This document shows positions 1 to 8,628 of a stretch of 64,000 nucleotides of DNA, in pieces. Within the stretch, counting starts at the first letter, position 1, and each line of letters begins with the position of its first letter. Origin of the DNA: Candidatus Gastranaerophilales bacterium (GTDB taxonomy: Bacteria > Cyanobacteriota > Vampirovibrionia > Gastranaerophilales > Gastranaerophilaceae). The DNA lies in the NCBI GenBank assembly GCA_944323685.1, contig CALUTJ010000001.1:1-64000 (forward strand), written 5' to 3'. The translations under genes and the position numbers were made by a program. The notes beneath the pieces were generated by a model. The model worked only from the letters and a program-made list of their open reading frames with translations. It was not told the origin of the DNA and did no database searches.

Positions 1-2769
1 AATGCATCGGATGCGTTGCCTGATGAAGCAGCACCGCGTACAAAGCTAAAGAACCCGTCATCGGGGTTGTAAGATACATCGTATTTCCAGATGGGAGAAT
101 AAGCGATAGGAGAAGCGCCTGTGTAGGCGACATTCCCTTTTAAGCCTTCATCTGCAAATTGAATGTTAGTAACATCTTCTTTAGCGTCAGATAAAAGTAC
201 AACATTGTTAACGTTTAACATTGCATTGTCTTTAACGTTATATGTATCTGCTGTTATTCTGTCCATGGACTTATTTGCAAGGTCAGCATCGACAGATATA
301 TTTGTATTTCCGTTTAAATTTAAGGTAGGAACATGCATTGTGCCGACTGATTGGTTATTCATATATATTGAACCAGAGTTCAAAGACAATGATTGTGACT
401 GGTTGAAGACATCTTCACGACCTAAGTAAAGATTTGTGTTGTCTAAGGATATATTTGCATTGATTACATCATTGTTTAAAATAACTTTACCTGTGGAGTC
501 TCCTGTTACTTTTAAGTCAAATGCTGTTTCAGGGGTTTCTGCAACAGCCATAGTGTTTACATCCATTGCACCACCGCGAATTGTGTCGTCAAAGACTATT
601 ACTCCATTGTTTTTGGCTTCGAGTTTCAGGTTGGCTGTATTTTTGTCTGATGTTGCACCTGTTGTCATGTCTACAAACGCATACTCACCGGTTGACGCAT
701 CTTGCTCAGCTATGCCGTACATTCCTATAGCGTTTTGTTCTTCCTTGCCGTTTGAGATAGTTTTGTTGCCTGAAAAGATTGATTGTCCGTTATCTGCTAC
801 GATATTTATGTTGTTTGTACTAAATATTGCACCGCCTACGGCGTTGCCAGTTTTAGATTCTGCATAGTTGTTTATGAATGAGGAGTTGATAAAACTGCCT
901 GATTCTTTAGCAAAGGCATCATCACCAAAGGGGAGCTCTGTTCTAAATTCTCCAGATTCTATATAAGCATTTAATTCCTGCTCAAATTCGGCCCATTCTT
1001 CCGGTGTCATTTGAGGATAATTAATAGGGTTACAAACAATTTTATATCCTTGTTCCAGCAATGCGTTAGTTTCTTGTATTTCTGCGTCATTTAATTCATA
1101 CAGAACAAAGGATTCTCCTGTATTTGGATTTGTTACTTTGTAGGCTAATTGCGAAATATCATATATTTTGTCAGAAGATACATCATAGCCCATTATTGTA
1201 CCCATATTAGCAATCGCACCACCCAACGTATAAGTATTACCAGACGCATAGTTACCTATAAAATCACCTGTTATATCTCCGATTGTTCCACTGTTATAAA
1301 TCGCTCCGCCATAGGCATAATCATTTTCTGATATCGCATAGTTACCTATAAAATCTCCTGTTATATCACCGATTGTTCCACGATAGTTATAAATCGCCCC
1401 ACCATCGGCAGAAGAAGAAGAACCGGAAGCAGACGCATAGTTGCCTATGAAATCACCTGTTATATTACCGATTGTTCCACGATAGTTATAAATCGCTCCG
1501 CCATAGGCATCTAAATAAGTACCAGTACCTGCAGAAGACGCATAGTTGCCTATGAAATCACCTGTTATATTACCGATTGTTCCACGATAGTTATAAATCG
1601 CTCCGCCTTCGGCATCTCTATTTGCAGATGCATAGTTGCCTATGAAATCACCTGTGATGGCGCCTATTGTTGCTGTTGAACTAGAACTACTTGCATAGTT
1701 ATAAATCGCTCCGCCATAGGCATCTAAATAAGTACCAGTACCTGCAGAAGACGCATAGTTACCTATGAAGTCACCTGTGATATTGCCGATTGTTTCTTCG
1801 TTATAAATCGCCCCGCCATAGGCTGAATAACCTGATGCATAATTGCCGATAAAATCACCTGTTATATCTCCGATTGTTCCCTCTTCGTTAAAAATCGCAC
1901 CGCCATAGGCAGAATTGTCAGTTGAATACGCATAGTTGCCGATGAAGTCAGCATTGATATCACCGAGTTTTGCGTCGCTGCCATTATTATATATAGCGCC
2001 GCCGTATTGATTTCCAGATGTGCTGCCTGTGGTCTGGTTTACAAAAGTGCCTGAAATATTTGTTGATGATTTGTCAGCGTCGTTTGGGATTCTTTGTAGC
2101 AGACTAGATGTGTCGTATTTTACTGTAATAGTATTTTTACCTTCTGTAGGTGCTGATACTTCTTTTAATTCAAGTCTGCCGTCTGCGTTTTGAGTCCATT
2201 CAAAGTATTTTGTTGTATCGCCTTCACCAATGTTTGTTATAGAGTCTTTGAGGTTAACAAGGTAGTATTTAGGTGTGACTGTCCCATCATCGTTTTTATC
2301 ATAAAGGGTTATAGCGTTTTGAGGGAGATTTTCAGGGTCTGCGTTTTCGATTTCTGTTAAAGTATAAGCAGACTCGGGGTAGAACTGCGGCGGGTCAGTG
2401 TCGGGTATAGTTGCACCTTCCTGATTAAGTCTGTCTAAAGTAGGCACATGTGCTTGTGCCATTGCCGGTGCTGCGATGAAGAAGGATAATGCAAGGGTCA
2501 AGGCGGCTGTTTTTAATGCCTTTTGCCAGTGCCAACCCTCACCCCAGCCCTCTCCCAAAGAGAGGGGGGATTTTTCTGTCATTCTGAAGCATTCATCACT
2601 GCGTGTTTGCGAGGATTGGGTGTGTTCAGAATCTGACAAATCAGGTGTATGGTTTAAAGATTTATGAGTATCGAAACCCTCACCGCGAGAGCGTTTTAAG
2701 CTTTCGGGGGGGGGGTAAAATATTGTTATATAAGCTATTTTGAAGGTTTTTAAAATCTTTGTTATTCAT
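1..2769 (-). CDS. Repeat-rich autotransporter-like surface protein, N-terminal part, with frameshifting poly-C tract
   Basis: The minus-strand frame is open from the left edge of the window (so the C-terminus is missing) up to about 2763. A hydrophobic signal peptide (TLALSFFIAAPAMA then AQ) lies at about 2455-2510. It is followed by about eight degenerate units of roughly 30 residues with the pattern ITGDFIGNYAS...AYGGAIYN (about 1190-1990). Towards the left edge it reads like the passenger/linker of type V secreted proteins (YSPIWKYDVSYN, then FFSFVRG). The best-supported start is ATG 2767-2769, preceded by AGGG, but a run of ten C (2706-2715) puts that start one base out of frame with the body. 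An internal ATG at 2580-2582 is in frame but has no clear ribosome site. The stretch between start and signal peptide is built from dispersed intergenic repeats. Family and outer-membrane location are inferred; beta-barrel not seen. Confidence 0.75.
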
Positions 2770-3052
2770 TACAATCCCTGCTTTCTGTTCTTAATATCGC
2801 CTACCGTATCGGGTAGTAGTTTTTGTTAAAACAAAATTCAACATAAAACCACATATCAAATATCGACAGGTTATGGAAAAACTTTAGGAATTTGGGTGTT
2901 TAATTTAACAATTGTTTACATTTGCGTTTTTTGTTGGGCTGAATGCCCGACCTACGGAGCTTACCAACCCTTGAATTACACGCCCAGCCGGTAAGATTCT
3001 GAACACACCCAATCATCGCAAACCCTCAAAGACGGATGCTTCAGAATGACAG
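2576..3052. repeat. Inverted copies of a 59-bp dispersed repeat plus intergenic repeat mosaic
   Basis: The arms 2576-2634 (minus orientation) and 2994-3052 (plus orientation) match at about 52 of 59 positions; both begin AGATTCTGAACACACCCAATC and end ATGCTTCAGAATGACAG (ends given as parts). A shorter related piece (GATTCTTCGCTTCGCTTCAG) is at about 3091-3110. Between 2537 and 2567 is the widespread CCCTCACCCCAGCCCTCTCC type repeat, and at about 2938-2956 a GGGCTGAATGCCCGACC palindrome-like repeat. The roughly 480 bases 2770-3250 contain no gene that can be supported, only such repeats and the promoter region of the surface protein. Confidence 0.6.
2706..2715 (-). repeat. Homopolymeric C10 tract (G10 on the + strand), candidate phase-variation switch
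   Basis: Ten consecutive G on the plus strand lie 52 bases inside the ATG at 2767-2769. In the present state the reading frame from that ATG stops at a TGA about 25 nt past the tract. With nine or twelve C the same ATG would read through into the signal peptide and repeat domain without a stop. Such tracts near the 5' end of surface genes are known slippage switches in other bacteria; here the role is inferred. Confidence 0.7.
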
Positions 3053-3250
3053 TTTGGTTGAAAGCTCAACCTACGTACTAATATGTACATAGATTCTTCG
3101 CTTCGCTTCAGAATGACGCATAGAAAATGCCTCAGAATTACACAAGTATCGGAGATGTGTGTCGCGAAGACCTTTTTTTAATTTGTGCCGGTTTAGCAAT
3201 CCGACCTGCTTAATTCTTTCTAGAATTTGCAGCAAATGTGAACAAGTACG

Positions 3251-3871
3251 TCAAATACTTTGCAGCATGTTTTTTACTTTTTCCAGATCTTTTTTCATAA
3301 ACCACCTCGGGGTATTTGCTTCTGTTGAGTGTTGTCTTAAAAGGTACGCAGGGTGAGATATTGCCATAACCTCAGTATCATCAAATATATTCAGCCATTT
3401 TCCCCTAATATCGCTGATTTTTACGTCATCATCGACAAAAGTTTGCAGTGCAGCTGAACCGCATAAAAGAATTATTTTGGGACGTATTATTGAAATCTGT
3501 CCGAACAAATAAACCTGACATGCCCGTCTTTCTGCGTTAGACGGTATACGGTTTTGCGGCGTGTGGCATTTTATTGTGTTACAAATATAAATGTCGTTTT
3601 CTCTGCTGAGTCCTGCATCAGAGAGAAAAGTATTAAGCAGCTGGCCGGCTCTGCCCACAAATGGTTTGCCTGCGATATCTTCTTCGGGACCCGGGGCTTC
3701 GCCGATAAGCATTACCGGTGCGTCAGCTTTTCCATCGGAAAATACAGTGCTAGTTCTTGTTTTGCACAGGTCACAGGCTCTGCACTGGCTGCAAACGTTT
3801 TGCAGTTCAACAAGAGCCTTCTGCTTTTCGTCACTGTTTTTGCAGTTGACTTTTGTCAGAAGATGCTTCAT
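3251..3871 (-). CDS. Uracil-DNA glycosylase, family 4 (Fe-S)
   Basis: Excises uracil from DNA as the first step of base-excision repair. The 206-aa product has the family-4 hallmarks: the active-site GEAPG motif near residue 57, the KPFVGRAGQLL segment, the C-terminal SHPAYLLR motif with the catalytic-region histidine, and four cysteines fit for a 4Fe-4S cluster (two in RACDLC, one in IKCHTPQNR, one in RRACQVYL). The ATG at 3871 was chosen because AGGGG lies five bases upstream; a longer frame to 3961 would run into the preceding gene and add a segment not typical of the family. It follows the SEC-C gene at 28 bp and may be cotranscribed with it. Confidence 0.9.
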   Translation of the reverse strand: MKHLLTKVNCKNSDEKQKALVELQNVCSQCRACDLCKTRTSTVFSDGKADAPVMLIGEAPGPEEDIAGKPFVGRAGQLLNTFLSDAGLSRENDIYICNTIKCHTPQNRIPSNAERRACQVYLFGQISIIRPKIILLCGSAALQTFVDDDVKISDIRGKWLNIFDDTEVMAISHPAYLLRQHSTEANTPRWFMKKDLEKVKNMLQSI

Positions 3872-3899
3872 ATAACCCCTTTGATTGACTATAGTATTA

Positions 3900-5213
3900 T
3901 TATACCATAGCTCCGCAGCATTTTTTATATTTTTTCCCGCTTCCGCACGGGCAGGGGTCATTGCGGCCGACGGTTGCGCCCGATGTTTTTTGTATTTCTT
4001 TTGCTTTTGTTTCTTCAGGTGTGGGAATGAAACCCATTAAATCAGAAAATGCTTTAGAAGAGTACAGCACGCTCGTAGGCGAATAAATTTTGTTTTTAAG
4101 GTAATCAAGCTTATATTTCTCTAAAAATTCGTTGAGCGTCATCTGAGTGCCGTATAAATCGTTTAATACATCAACAAAGTTTGGATATCTGTCAGCTAAT
4201 CTTTTAACAAGGCTGGCAGGAATTTTATCGTTTTCCATAAAGGATTTAATACAGTCATCCCAGCCTTGAATGTCTTTGTAATTTTCTGTTTCAAAAATGT
4301 GGCATAGTGTTCCGTAAAACGGTACAATGAACATTCCGAGCTCTTTATCAAAAATTACGCCGACGTCATAGCTGGAGCTGTGGCTTGAAAAACCTGCAAG
4401 TGAGGATTCAAGGTATGTATCGTAGCTGCTGTTGAACTCGGGTACCTTGAAGTAGGCATAGTTTTCAACCGGTTTTATAAGCTCTTTTATTTCCTCCGGT
4501 GTTTTGGCATCAGAGTCAAAATAATAGTCGTTAAAATCGCTTATAAGCTGGTCTACGTACTTGTTTGTCGTTATAATCTCATCTTTGCCGAAGCAATCAA
4601 TAAATTTTTCCGTAAATTTTGCAATTTCTTTTTCGATTTCAACAAGTTTTTCAGGGTTATCTTTGTACAAGTTTTCAGGCTGTTCAATGATTTTTGCAAC
4701 AGCATATTTTAATACACGGTCTTTATCAAGCGATGAGTAGGTTTCTCTGATTTCGATTATATAGTACTCATTTTGAAACGGAAATATCCTTGCCAGAATA
4801 TAATTGCCTCTGTATATACCTTTCAGGTGCGACATTTTTACAAGCGGCAAAGTAAAATATTTTTTTTCGTTTACAAGGCTCAGTAAGTCAAAGCCGTTTT
4901 TGTGAACTTTAATAACTTCAAACAATGCATCAATGGAGAGTTTAAGAGCTTCGACAACTTCTTTTGTTGCTGAATCAATATCGGGGTTATCTTTAAGATA
5001 CATTGAAAACACAGTGTCAGCTCCGCGGTGAAAGGCTCTTTCAAATACGTAAGTAACCAGTATTGAGCTTATTTGTGACTGCGGGGCATTATAAGCACCT
5101 ATTGTTTTTAAGTATTCGTCAAAATCTTCTTTAATTTCAGGGTTGGCCTGTGCGTATTGAAAAACTTTGCTTAATGTATCACTAATTGATGAAATTTTGT
5201 CTATTACTGACAT
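3900..5213 (-). CDS. SEC-C motif protein of unknown function
   Basis: 437 aa, acidic and mostly helical by composition, with no signal peptide. The only recognisable part is the extreme C-terminus, a SEC-C zinc-binding motif ([20 protein letters not shown]; cysteines 421, 423, 432, 433) of the kind found at the end of SecA and of many unrelated proteins. Residues 1-400 match no family I recognise. The ATG is preceded by GGGGAG. It sits directly upstream of the uracil-DNA glycosylase. The region 5214-5397 between it and pgeF holds no supported gene. Confidence 0.8.
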   Translation of the reverse strand: MSVIDKISSISDTLSKVFQYAQANPEIKEDFDEYLKTIGAYNAPQSQISSILVTYVFERAFHRGADTVFSMYLKDNPDIDSATKEVVEALKLSIDALFEVIKVHKNGFDLLSLVNEKKYFTLPLVKMSHLKGIYRGNYILARIFPFQNEYYIIEIRETYSSLDKDRVLKYAVAKIIEQPENLYKDNPEKLVEIEKEIAKFTEKFIDCFGKDEIITTNKYVDQLISDFNDYYFDSDAKTPEEIKELIKPVENYAYFKVPEFNSSYDTYLESSLAGFSSHSSSYDVGVIFDKELGMFIVPFYGTLCHIFETENYKDIQGWDDCIKSFMENDKIPASLVKRLADRYPNFVDVLNDLYGTQMTLNEFLEKYKLDYLKNKIYSPTSVLYSSKAFSDLMGFIPTPEETKAKEIQKTSGATVGRNDPCPCGSGKKYKKCCGAMV

Positions 5214-5397
5214 TATCTTGCTCCCCTATTATTTTATTAATCTAATCTAGTGTCGCAGTTGCCGCCTCGAGCCTTCGAGCCGTCACTGCTCACCTTTGCC
5301 TTCTTTTTCGGCTGAACTGTGGTGAAGCCTGAAAAATGGCTTCACTATGTGAACAAAGTGTCACTCCAAAAATTCGTTCACGTTGCTTTGCTACTTA

Positions 5398-6156
5398 TCA
5401 CGAATTTTTCTCGGACAGTTTTAGTACAGCGCTGTGGCGTGCTGTTTTTCCGTATTCTTTTCTGTAAGAAAAGAATACATCAACCGAATCATAAGTACAA
5501 TATTCGCACTTGTCAATTCTCTTTACACCTAGTTCCCGAAGCTGATATTGATTTATTGTTTTTAAGTCGACGTTGTATTTGTTATTTGCTGAATCATACT
5601 CGTACCAGCCTTCATATTCCTTATGCAGTGTGGATTTGAGTTTTAAATAAACCTCTTCGTCTACCTGATAGTTTTTTAGTGAAATTGCAGGCCCTATTAT
5701 TGCGGTTACGTCTTTAGAATCGGTGTTAAAATGTTTTTGCATAAACTCAATTGTTAAGGGGACAATTGATGCAGCAGTGCCTCTCCAGCCTGCGTGAGCA
5801 ACAGCGCCGATATTATTGTATGCATCGTAAATGATAACAGGTGTACAGTCTGCAAAATTCAGCGCCACTGCTATATCAAAATCCTTTACCACAAGTGCGT
5901 CCGTGTCAGGATATTTGCAGCCTTTTTTAGCAATAGCTATATTTGAGGAATGTGTTTGTATCGGGCTGATTATTGAGTCCGCAGCTATATTGAGGTGATT
6001 TGCAATATCATTAATATTAACATTACATATTCCGCTCAGCTCAGGTAAATCACGCGGTGTAATTACAGATTCTCTTGTTGTAAAAAAGTGTTCGGCATTT
6101 TTCATCAAATCTGATTTTAATATCTTTTTGTTATTAATCGTTGAAAAGTAAAACAT
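5398..6156 (-). CDS. pgeF: Multicopper-polyphenol-oxidase/YfiH family purine nucleosidase-like protein
   Basis: About 252 aa, the usual length for the DUF152/YfiH (laccase-domain) family, whose members act on purine nucleosides and in some bacteria edit peptidoglycan precursors. The three metal-binding residues are visible: histidine in QTHSS, cysteine in NFADCTP and histidine in VAHAGWRG. The C-terminal half keeps the IGPAI and SYRKEYGKTARH motifs. The ATG at 6156 is used because it falls 5 bp after the upp stop; an upstream start would overlap upp. Last gene of a probable six-gene minus-strand operon beginning at the GlcD-like gene. The exact substrate is not determinable here. Confidence 0.85.
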   Translation of the reverse strand: MFYFSTINNKKILKSDLMKNAEHFFTTRESVITPRDLPELSGICNVNINDIANHLNIAADSIISPIQTHSSNIAIAKKGCKYPDTDALVVKDFDIAVALNFADCTPVIIYDAYNNIGAVAHAGWRGTAASIVPLTIEFMQKHFNTDSKDVTAIIGPAISLKNYQVDEEVYLKLKSTLHKEYEGWYEYDSANNKYNVDLKTINQYQLRELGVKRIDKCEYCTYDSVDVFFSYRKEYGKTARHSAVLKLSEKNS

Positions 6157-6160
6157 TGCT

Positions 6161-6826
6161 TTATTTCTCAAATGTATTGAACAGTCTGTCGCCTGCATCG
6201 CCAAGCCCCGGGACGATATAGCCTCTTTCGTTTAATCCTTCGTCTATCTGGGCGGTAATGATTTTTAATTCAGGGAAGTCACCTGTTAAAAGTTCCAGTC
6301 CCTGAGGGCAGCTTAGTATAGAAACAAAGGTCATGTTTTCTATTTTTATACCTTTTTTTAAAAACAGAGCTACAGCCGCGTGTGCAGAATTGCCTGTTGC
6401 AATCATAGGGTCAAGTATAAAAACTTTGATTTTATCGGGGTTTTCATAATGAACAGGCGTTTTATCATAGTACCACACCGGCTCAAGCGTAGTTTCATCC
6501 CTGTACATGCCGACATGCTGTATGCTTGCGTCAGGCACAACAGCACTTGCCACGTCTGATATTGCCAGACCGGCTCTAAGTATCGGTGCAAAAATTATTT
6601 TATAATCATCATCAATTTTTTGTACGCTGCATTTTTTGATTGGAGTTTCTATTTTATAACTTTTTAGCGGCAGATTTTTTGTTGCTTCCAGTATAAGTAT
6701 TGTGGCCAGACGCTTCATAGAATTTTTAAAGCCGTCAGAGTTTACGTCTTTATCCCTTATTACACCCAGATTGTGTTCGCATAACGGATGTTTTACAACG
6801 GTTACATTATTTAATGTCATTGTCAT
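6161..6826 (-). CDS. upp: Uracil phosphoribosyltransferase
   Basis: Salvages uracil with PRPP to give UMP. The product of about 221 aa shows the family N-terminus (VKHPLCEHNLGVIRDKD), the FAPILRAGL segment, the PRPP loop (ILDPMIATGNSA) and the uracil-binding C-terminus (DEGLNERGYIVPGLGDAGDR). The ATG at 6826 has GGAG 11 bases upstream and overlaps the end of the MlaD-like gene by 20 bp; ATG 6820 is a close alternative. The downstream pgeF product releases nucleobases, so the pair suggests base salvage. Confidence 0.93.
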   Translation of the reverse strand: MTMTLNNVTVVKHPLCEHNLGVIRDKDVNSDGFKNSMKRLATILILEATKNLPLKSYKIETPIKKCSVQKIDDDYKIIFAPILRAGLAISDVASAVVPDASIQHVGMYRDETTLEPVWYYDKTPVHYENPDKIKVFILDPMIATGNSAHAAVALFLKKGIKIENMTFVSILSCPQGLELLTGDFPELKIITAQIDEGLNERGYIVPGLGDAGDRLFNTFEK

Positions 6827-7421
6827 TTTTCTTTTTACTCCATTTTTCAATCAGGTCAGATTCTTTATTCTGGACTATATCAAGTATGTTGTGGATTTGT
6901 TCGAGCGCTATCGGGTCTTTTATAAAGTTAACAACCGTTGTAGTATTTTGAGGTGTCATCATGTTCATAAAATTTGATGTCATTGTCATAATGTCGCGTG
7001 CTATCTGGTTTTGATATATATAAAAGTCTTGCAGTCGTTTTGGTTCGATGGTAGAAATATAATTTTTTGCCTGTGAACCTTCCTTAGGTATATAAAGTTC
7101 CAGAGATTTTGAACCGCCCATGCCGGTAAATTCTACAGTAGCTGCAATTTTTTTAGGCATAACAATATCCTTGTCCGTGATGATAAAGGTTATAAAAACA
7201 TCATCATCAACAAAAGATATATCTGATACATAGCCGACTTGATACCCCTGTATTTTAACGGGTGAACCTTTTATAAGACCGTCAACGTCATTAAAAAATA
7301 CATAATAGGTGTTTTTTTCTCTTACATTTTTGTTGTAAACATACAGGCTGATAAAGCTTGCCGAAAAAATCAGCAACACCCATACAAAAAGCTCTGCTAT
7401 CCACAACAAATGTTTTTTCAT
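6807..7421 (-). CDS. MCE/MlaD-family protein, single-domain
   Basis: 204 aa with one N-terminal membrane segment (about residues 7-29) followed by an MCE domain (about 38-120: FFNDVDGLIKGSPVKIQGYQ, then VGYVSDI) and a short helical tail. MCE proteins bind lipids and work with an ABC permease/ATPase (MlaE/MlaF type) to move phospholipids between inner and outer membranes. No such partners are in the window, so it is an orphan here. The presence of an MCE protein supports a double-membrane envelope. Overlaps upp by 20 bp and follows the HExxH gene by 27 bp. Confidence 0.82.
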   Translation of the reverse strand: MKKHLLWIAELFVWVLLIFSASFISLYVYNKNVREKNTYYVFFNDVDGLIKGSPVKIQGYQVGYVSDISFVDDDVFITFIITDKDIVMPKKIAATVEFTGMGGSKSLELYIPKEGSQAKNYISTIEPKRLQDFYIYQNQIARDIMTMTSNFMNMMTPQNTTTVVNFIKDPIALEQIHNILDIVQNKESDLIEKWSKKKNDNDIK

Positions 7422-7448
7422 GTACTCAATTATACTCTATTTTTGTAT

Positions 7449-8285
7449 TTAAAAGAAATTGTTAATAAAATCGGCAAGTTCAAGGTATTTTCCGTTTGCA
7501 AGCTCTTTGCAAAAAACAAGGTAAGCATACGGGGCAATTTGTGTAACTTTGTTTGTATCGCTGAATAGTGCCTCGACAAATCTTGCAAACAGTTCCGCTG
7601 GGCGTTTGTAGTAGTTGTTTAATCTGTTTAGGCGTGATGAAACACGCTTTAGCATCCTCTGTTTTGATTTCAACAGTATATAATTCCGTGTATCATTGTC
7701 AAACTCCGGAAAGTCACGACTAATAGCTGTTACACTGTAGTCTTTTGTACCGCCGAAAAATGATGTTTTCACTCTTACCCTGTCGTATTTCAGCAAATAT
7801 TTTGCATCGGTTTTGCGTATGATTTTTTCAAGCTTTTTATATGGTTCTGAGCGCTTGAAATCAGGATAGTTGATTTTAATAGAAGAGGCAAGACTCTTAA
7901 TTTCCGATGCAATTGCCTCTCTTTTTTCCGATAACAACTTAAAACCTTTGTTTTTATCAAAGACTTTTGTCACGTTATAGAGTTCTTGTGCTATTTTTTC
8001 TATATCAGAGTCAGGAAACAGTGTTTCCAATTTGCCGTGAGTTTTGTTTAAATCGGGTTCTATTTTTGCATGTATATAGTGCGTAAATTCGTGTATAAGA
8101 ACTTCAATTTTTCTTTCGGAATCGATATTTGTTGATATATCAATCCTGTTTTTAAGAAAAAATCCTTGATGTCCTCTGGCTTTTGTAGTCGTATTTACAG
8201 TCACACCAAGAGAACGAATATAGTCAACCATTTGATTAAAAATGGTTGCATAATCCGCAGTATGCCCTGACTCTATGTTATTCAT
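7449..8285 (-). CDS. Putative zinc metallopeptidase with HEFTH motif
   Basis: 278 aa, not recognised as a named family. An HExxH zinc motif is seen at residues 65-69 (LIHEFTHYIHA), preceded by a beta-rich segment (KNRIDIS) as in gluzincin or ImmA/IrrE-like folds; a third ligand may come from the downstream PAELFARFVEALF segment, where an E/D follows a helix. No signal peptide, so cytoplasmic. The stop overlaps nothing, but the start overlaps the cutA stop by 4 bp, implying translational coupling. Protease function is inferred from the motif only. Confidence 0.75.
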   Translation of the reverse strand: MNNIESGHTADYATIFNQMVDYIRSLGVTVNTTTKARGHQGFFLKNRIDISTNIDSERKIEVLIHEFTHYIHAKIEPDLNKTHGKLETLFPDSDIEKIAQELYNVTKVFDKNKGFKLLSEKREAIASEIKSLASSIKINYPDFKRSEPYKKLEKIIRKTDAKYLLKYDRVRVKTSFFGGTKDYSVTAISRDFPEFDNDTRNYILLKSKQRMLKRVSSRLNRLNNYYKRPAELFARFVEALFSDTNKVTQIAPYAYLVFCKELANGKYLELADFINNFF

Positions 8286-8596
8286 GATGTTACGTCTGCA
8301 ATCCAGTTTTGATATTCTTCACTGCCTTTTACTATCGGGAGTGCAATAATTTCAGGCAGAGTATTTTCGTGCAGGGTTTTGATTTTTTCTTCAACTGCTT
8401 CAAATTTATCTTCCTGCGTTTTAATTATTAACAACAGTTCCGAATCCGTTTGAGTTATGCCTTCCCATTTGTACACGGACGTAACCGAGGGAATAATGTT
8501 TACACATGCAGCAAGATTGTCTTCAACAAGTGTTGATGCAATGAGGTTTGCATTGAATTCATTCGGTACGGTACAGTATATAACGCAATTTTTCAC
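8282..8596 (-). CDS. cutA: Divalent-cation tolerance protein CutA
   Basis: 104 aa, the normal size of the trimeric CutA1 family linked to divalent-metal tolerance, with a PII-like ferredoxin fold. Seen motifs: the N-terminal VIYCTVPNEFNANLIASTLV strand-helix, LAACVNIIPSVTSVYKWEG, the SELLLIIKT strand and the terminal LPEIIALPIVKG. Cytoplasmic. It lies 32 bp downstream of the GlcD-like gene and overlaps the metallopeptidase start by 4 bp. Confidence 0.93.
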   Translation of the reverse strand: MKNCVIYCTVPNEFNANLIASTLVEDNLAACVNIIPSVTSVYKWEGITQTDSELLLIIKTQEDKFEAVEEKIKTLHENTLPEIIALPIVKGSEEYQNWIADVTS

Positions 8597-8628
8597 TATA
8601 ATCTCCTTTAAAATACAATACTAATATT

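Noticed and set aside
163-2667. Plus-strand reading frames at 163-429, 436-867, 1149-1331 and 2476-2667
   Set aside because: They lie opposite the long minus-strand surface protein whose signal peptide and repeats are clear.
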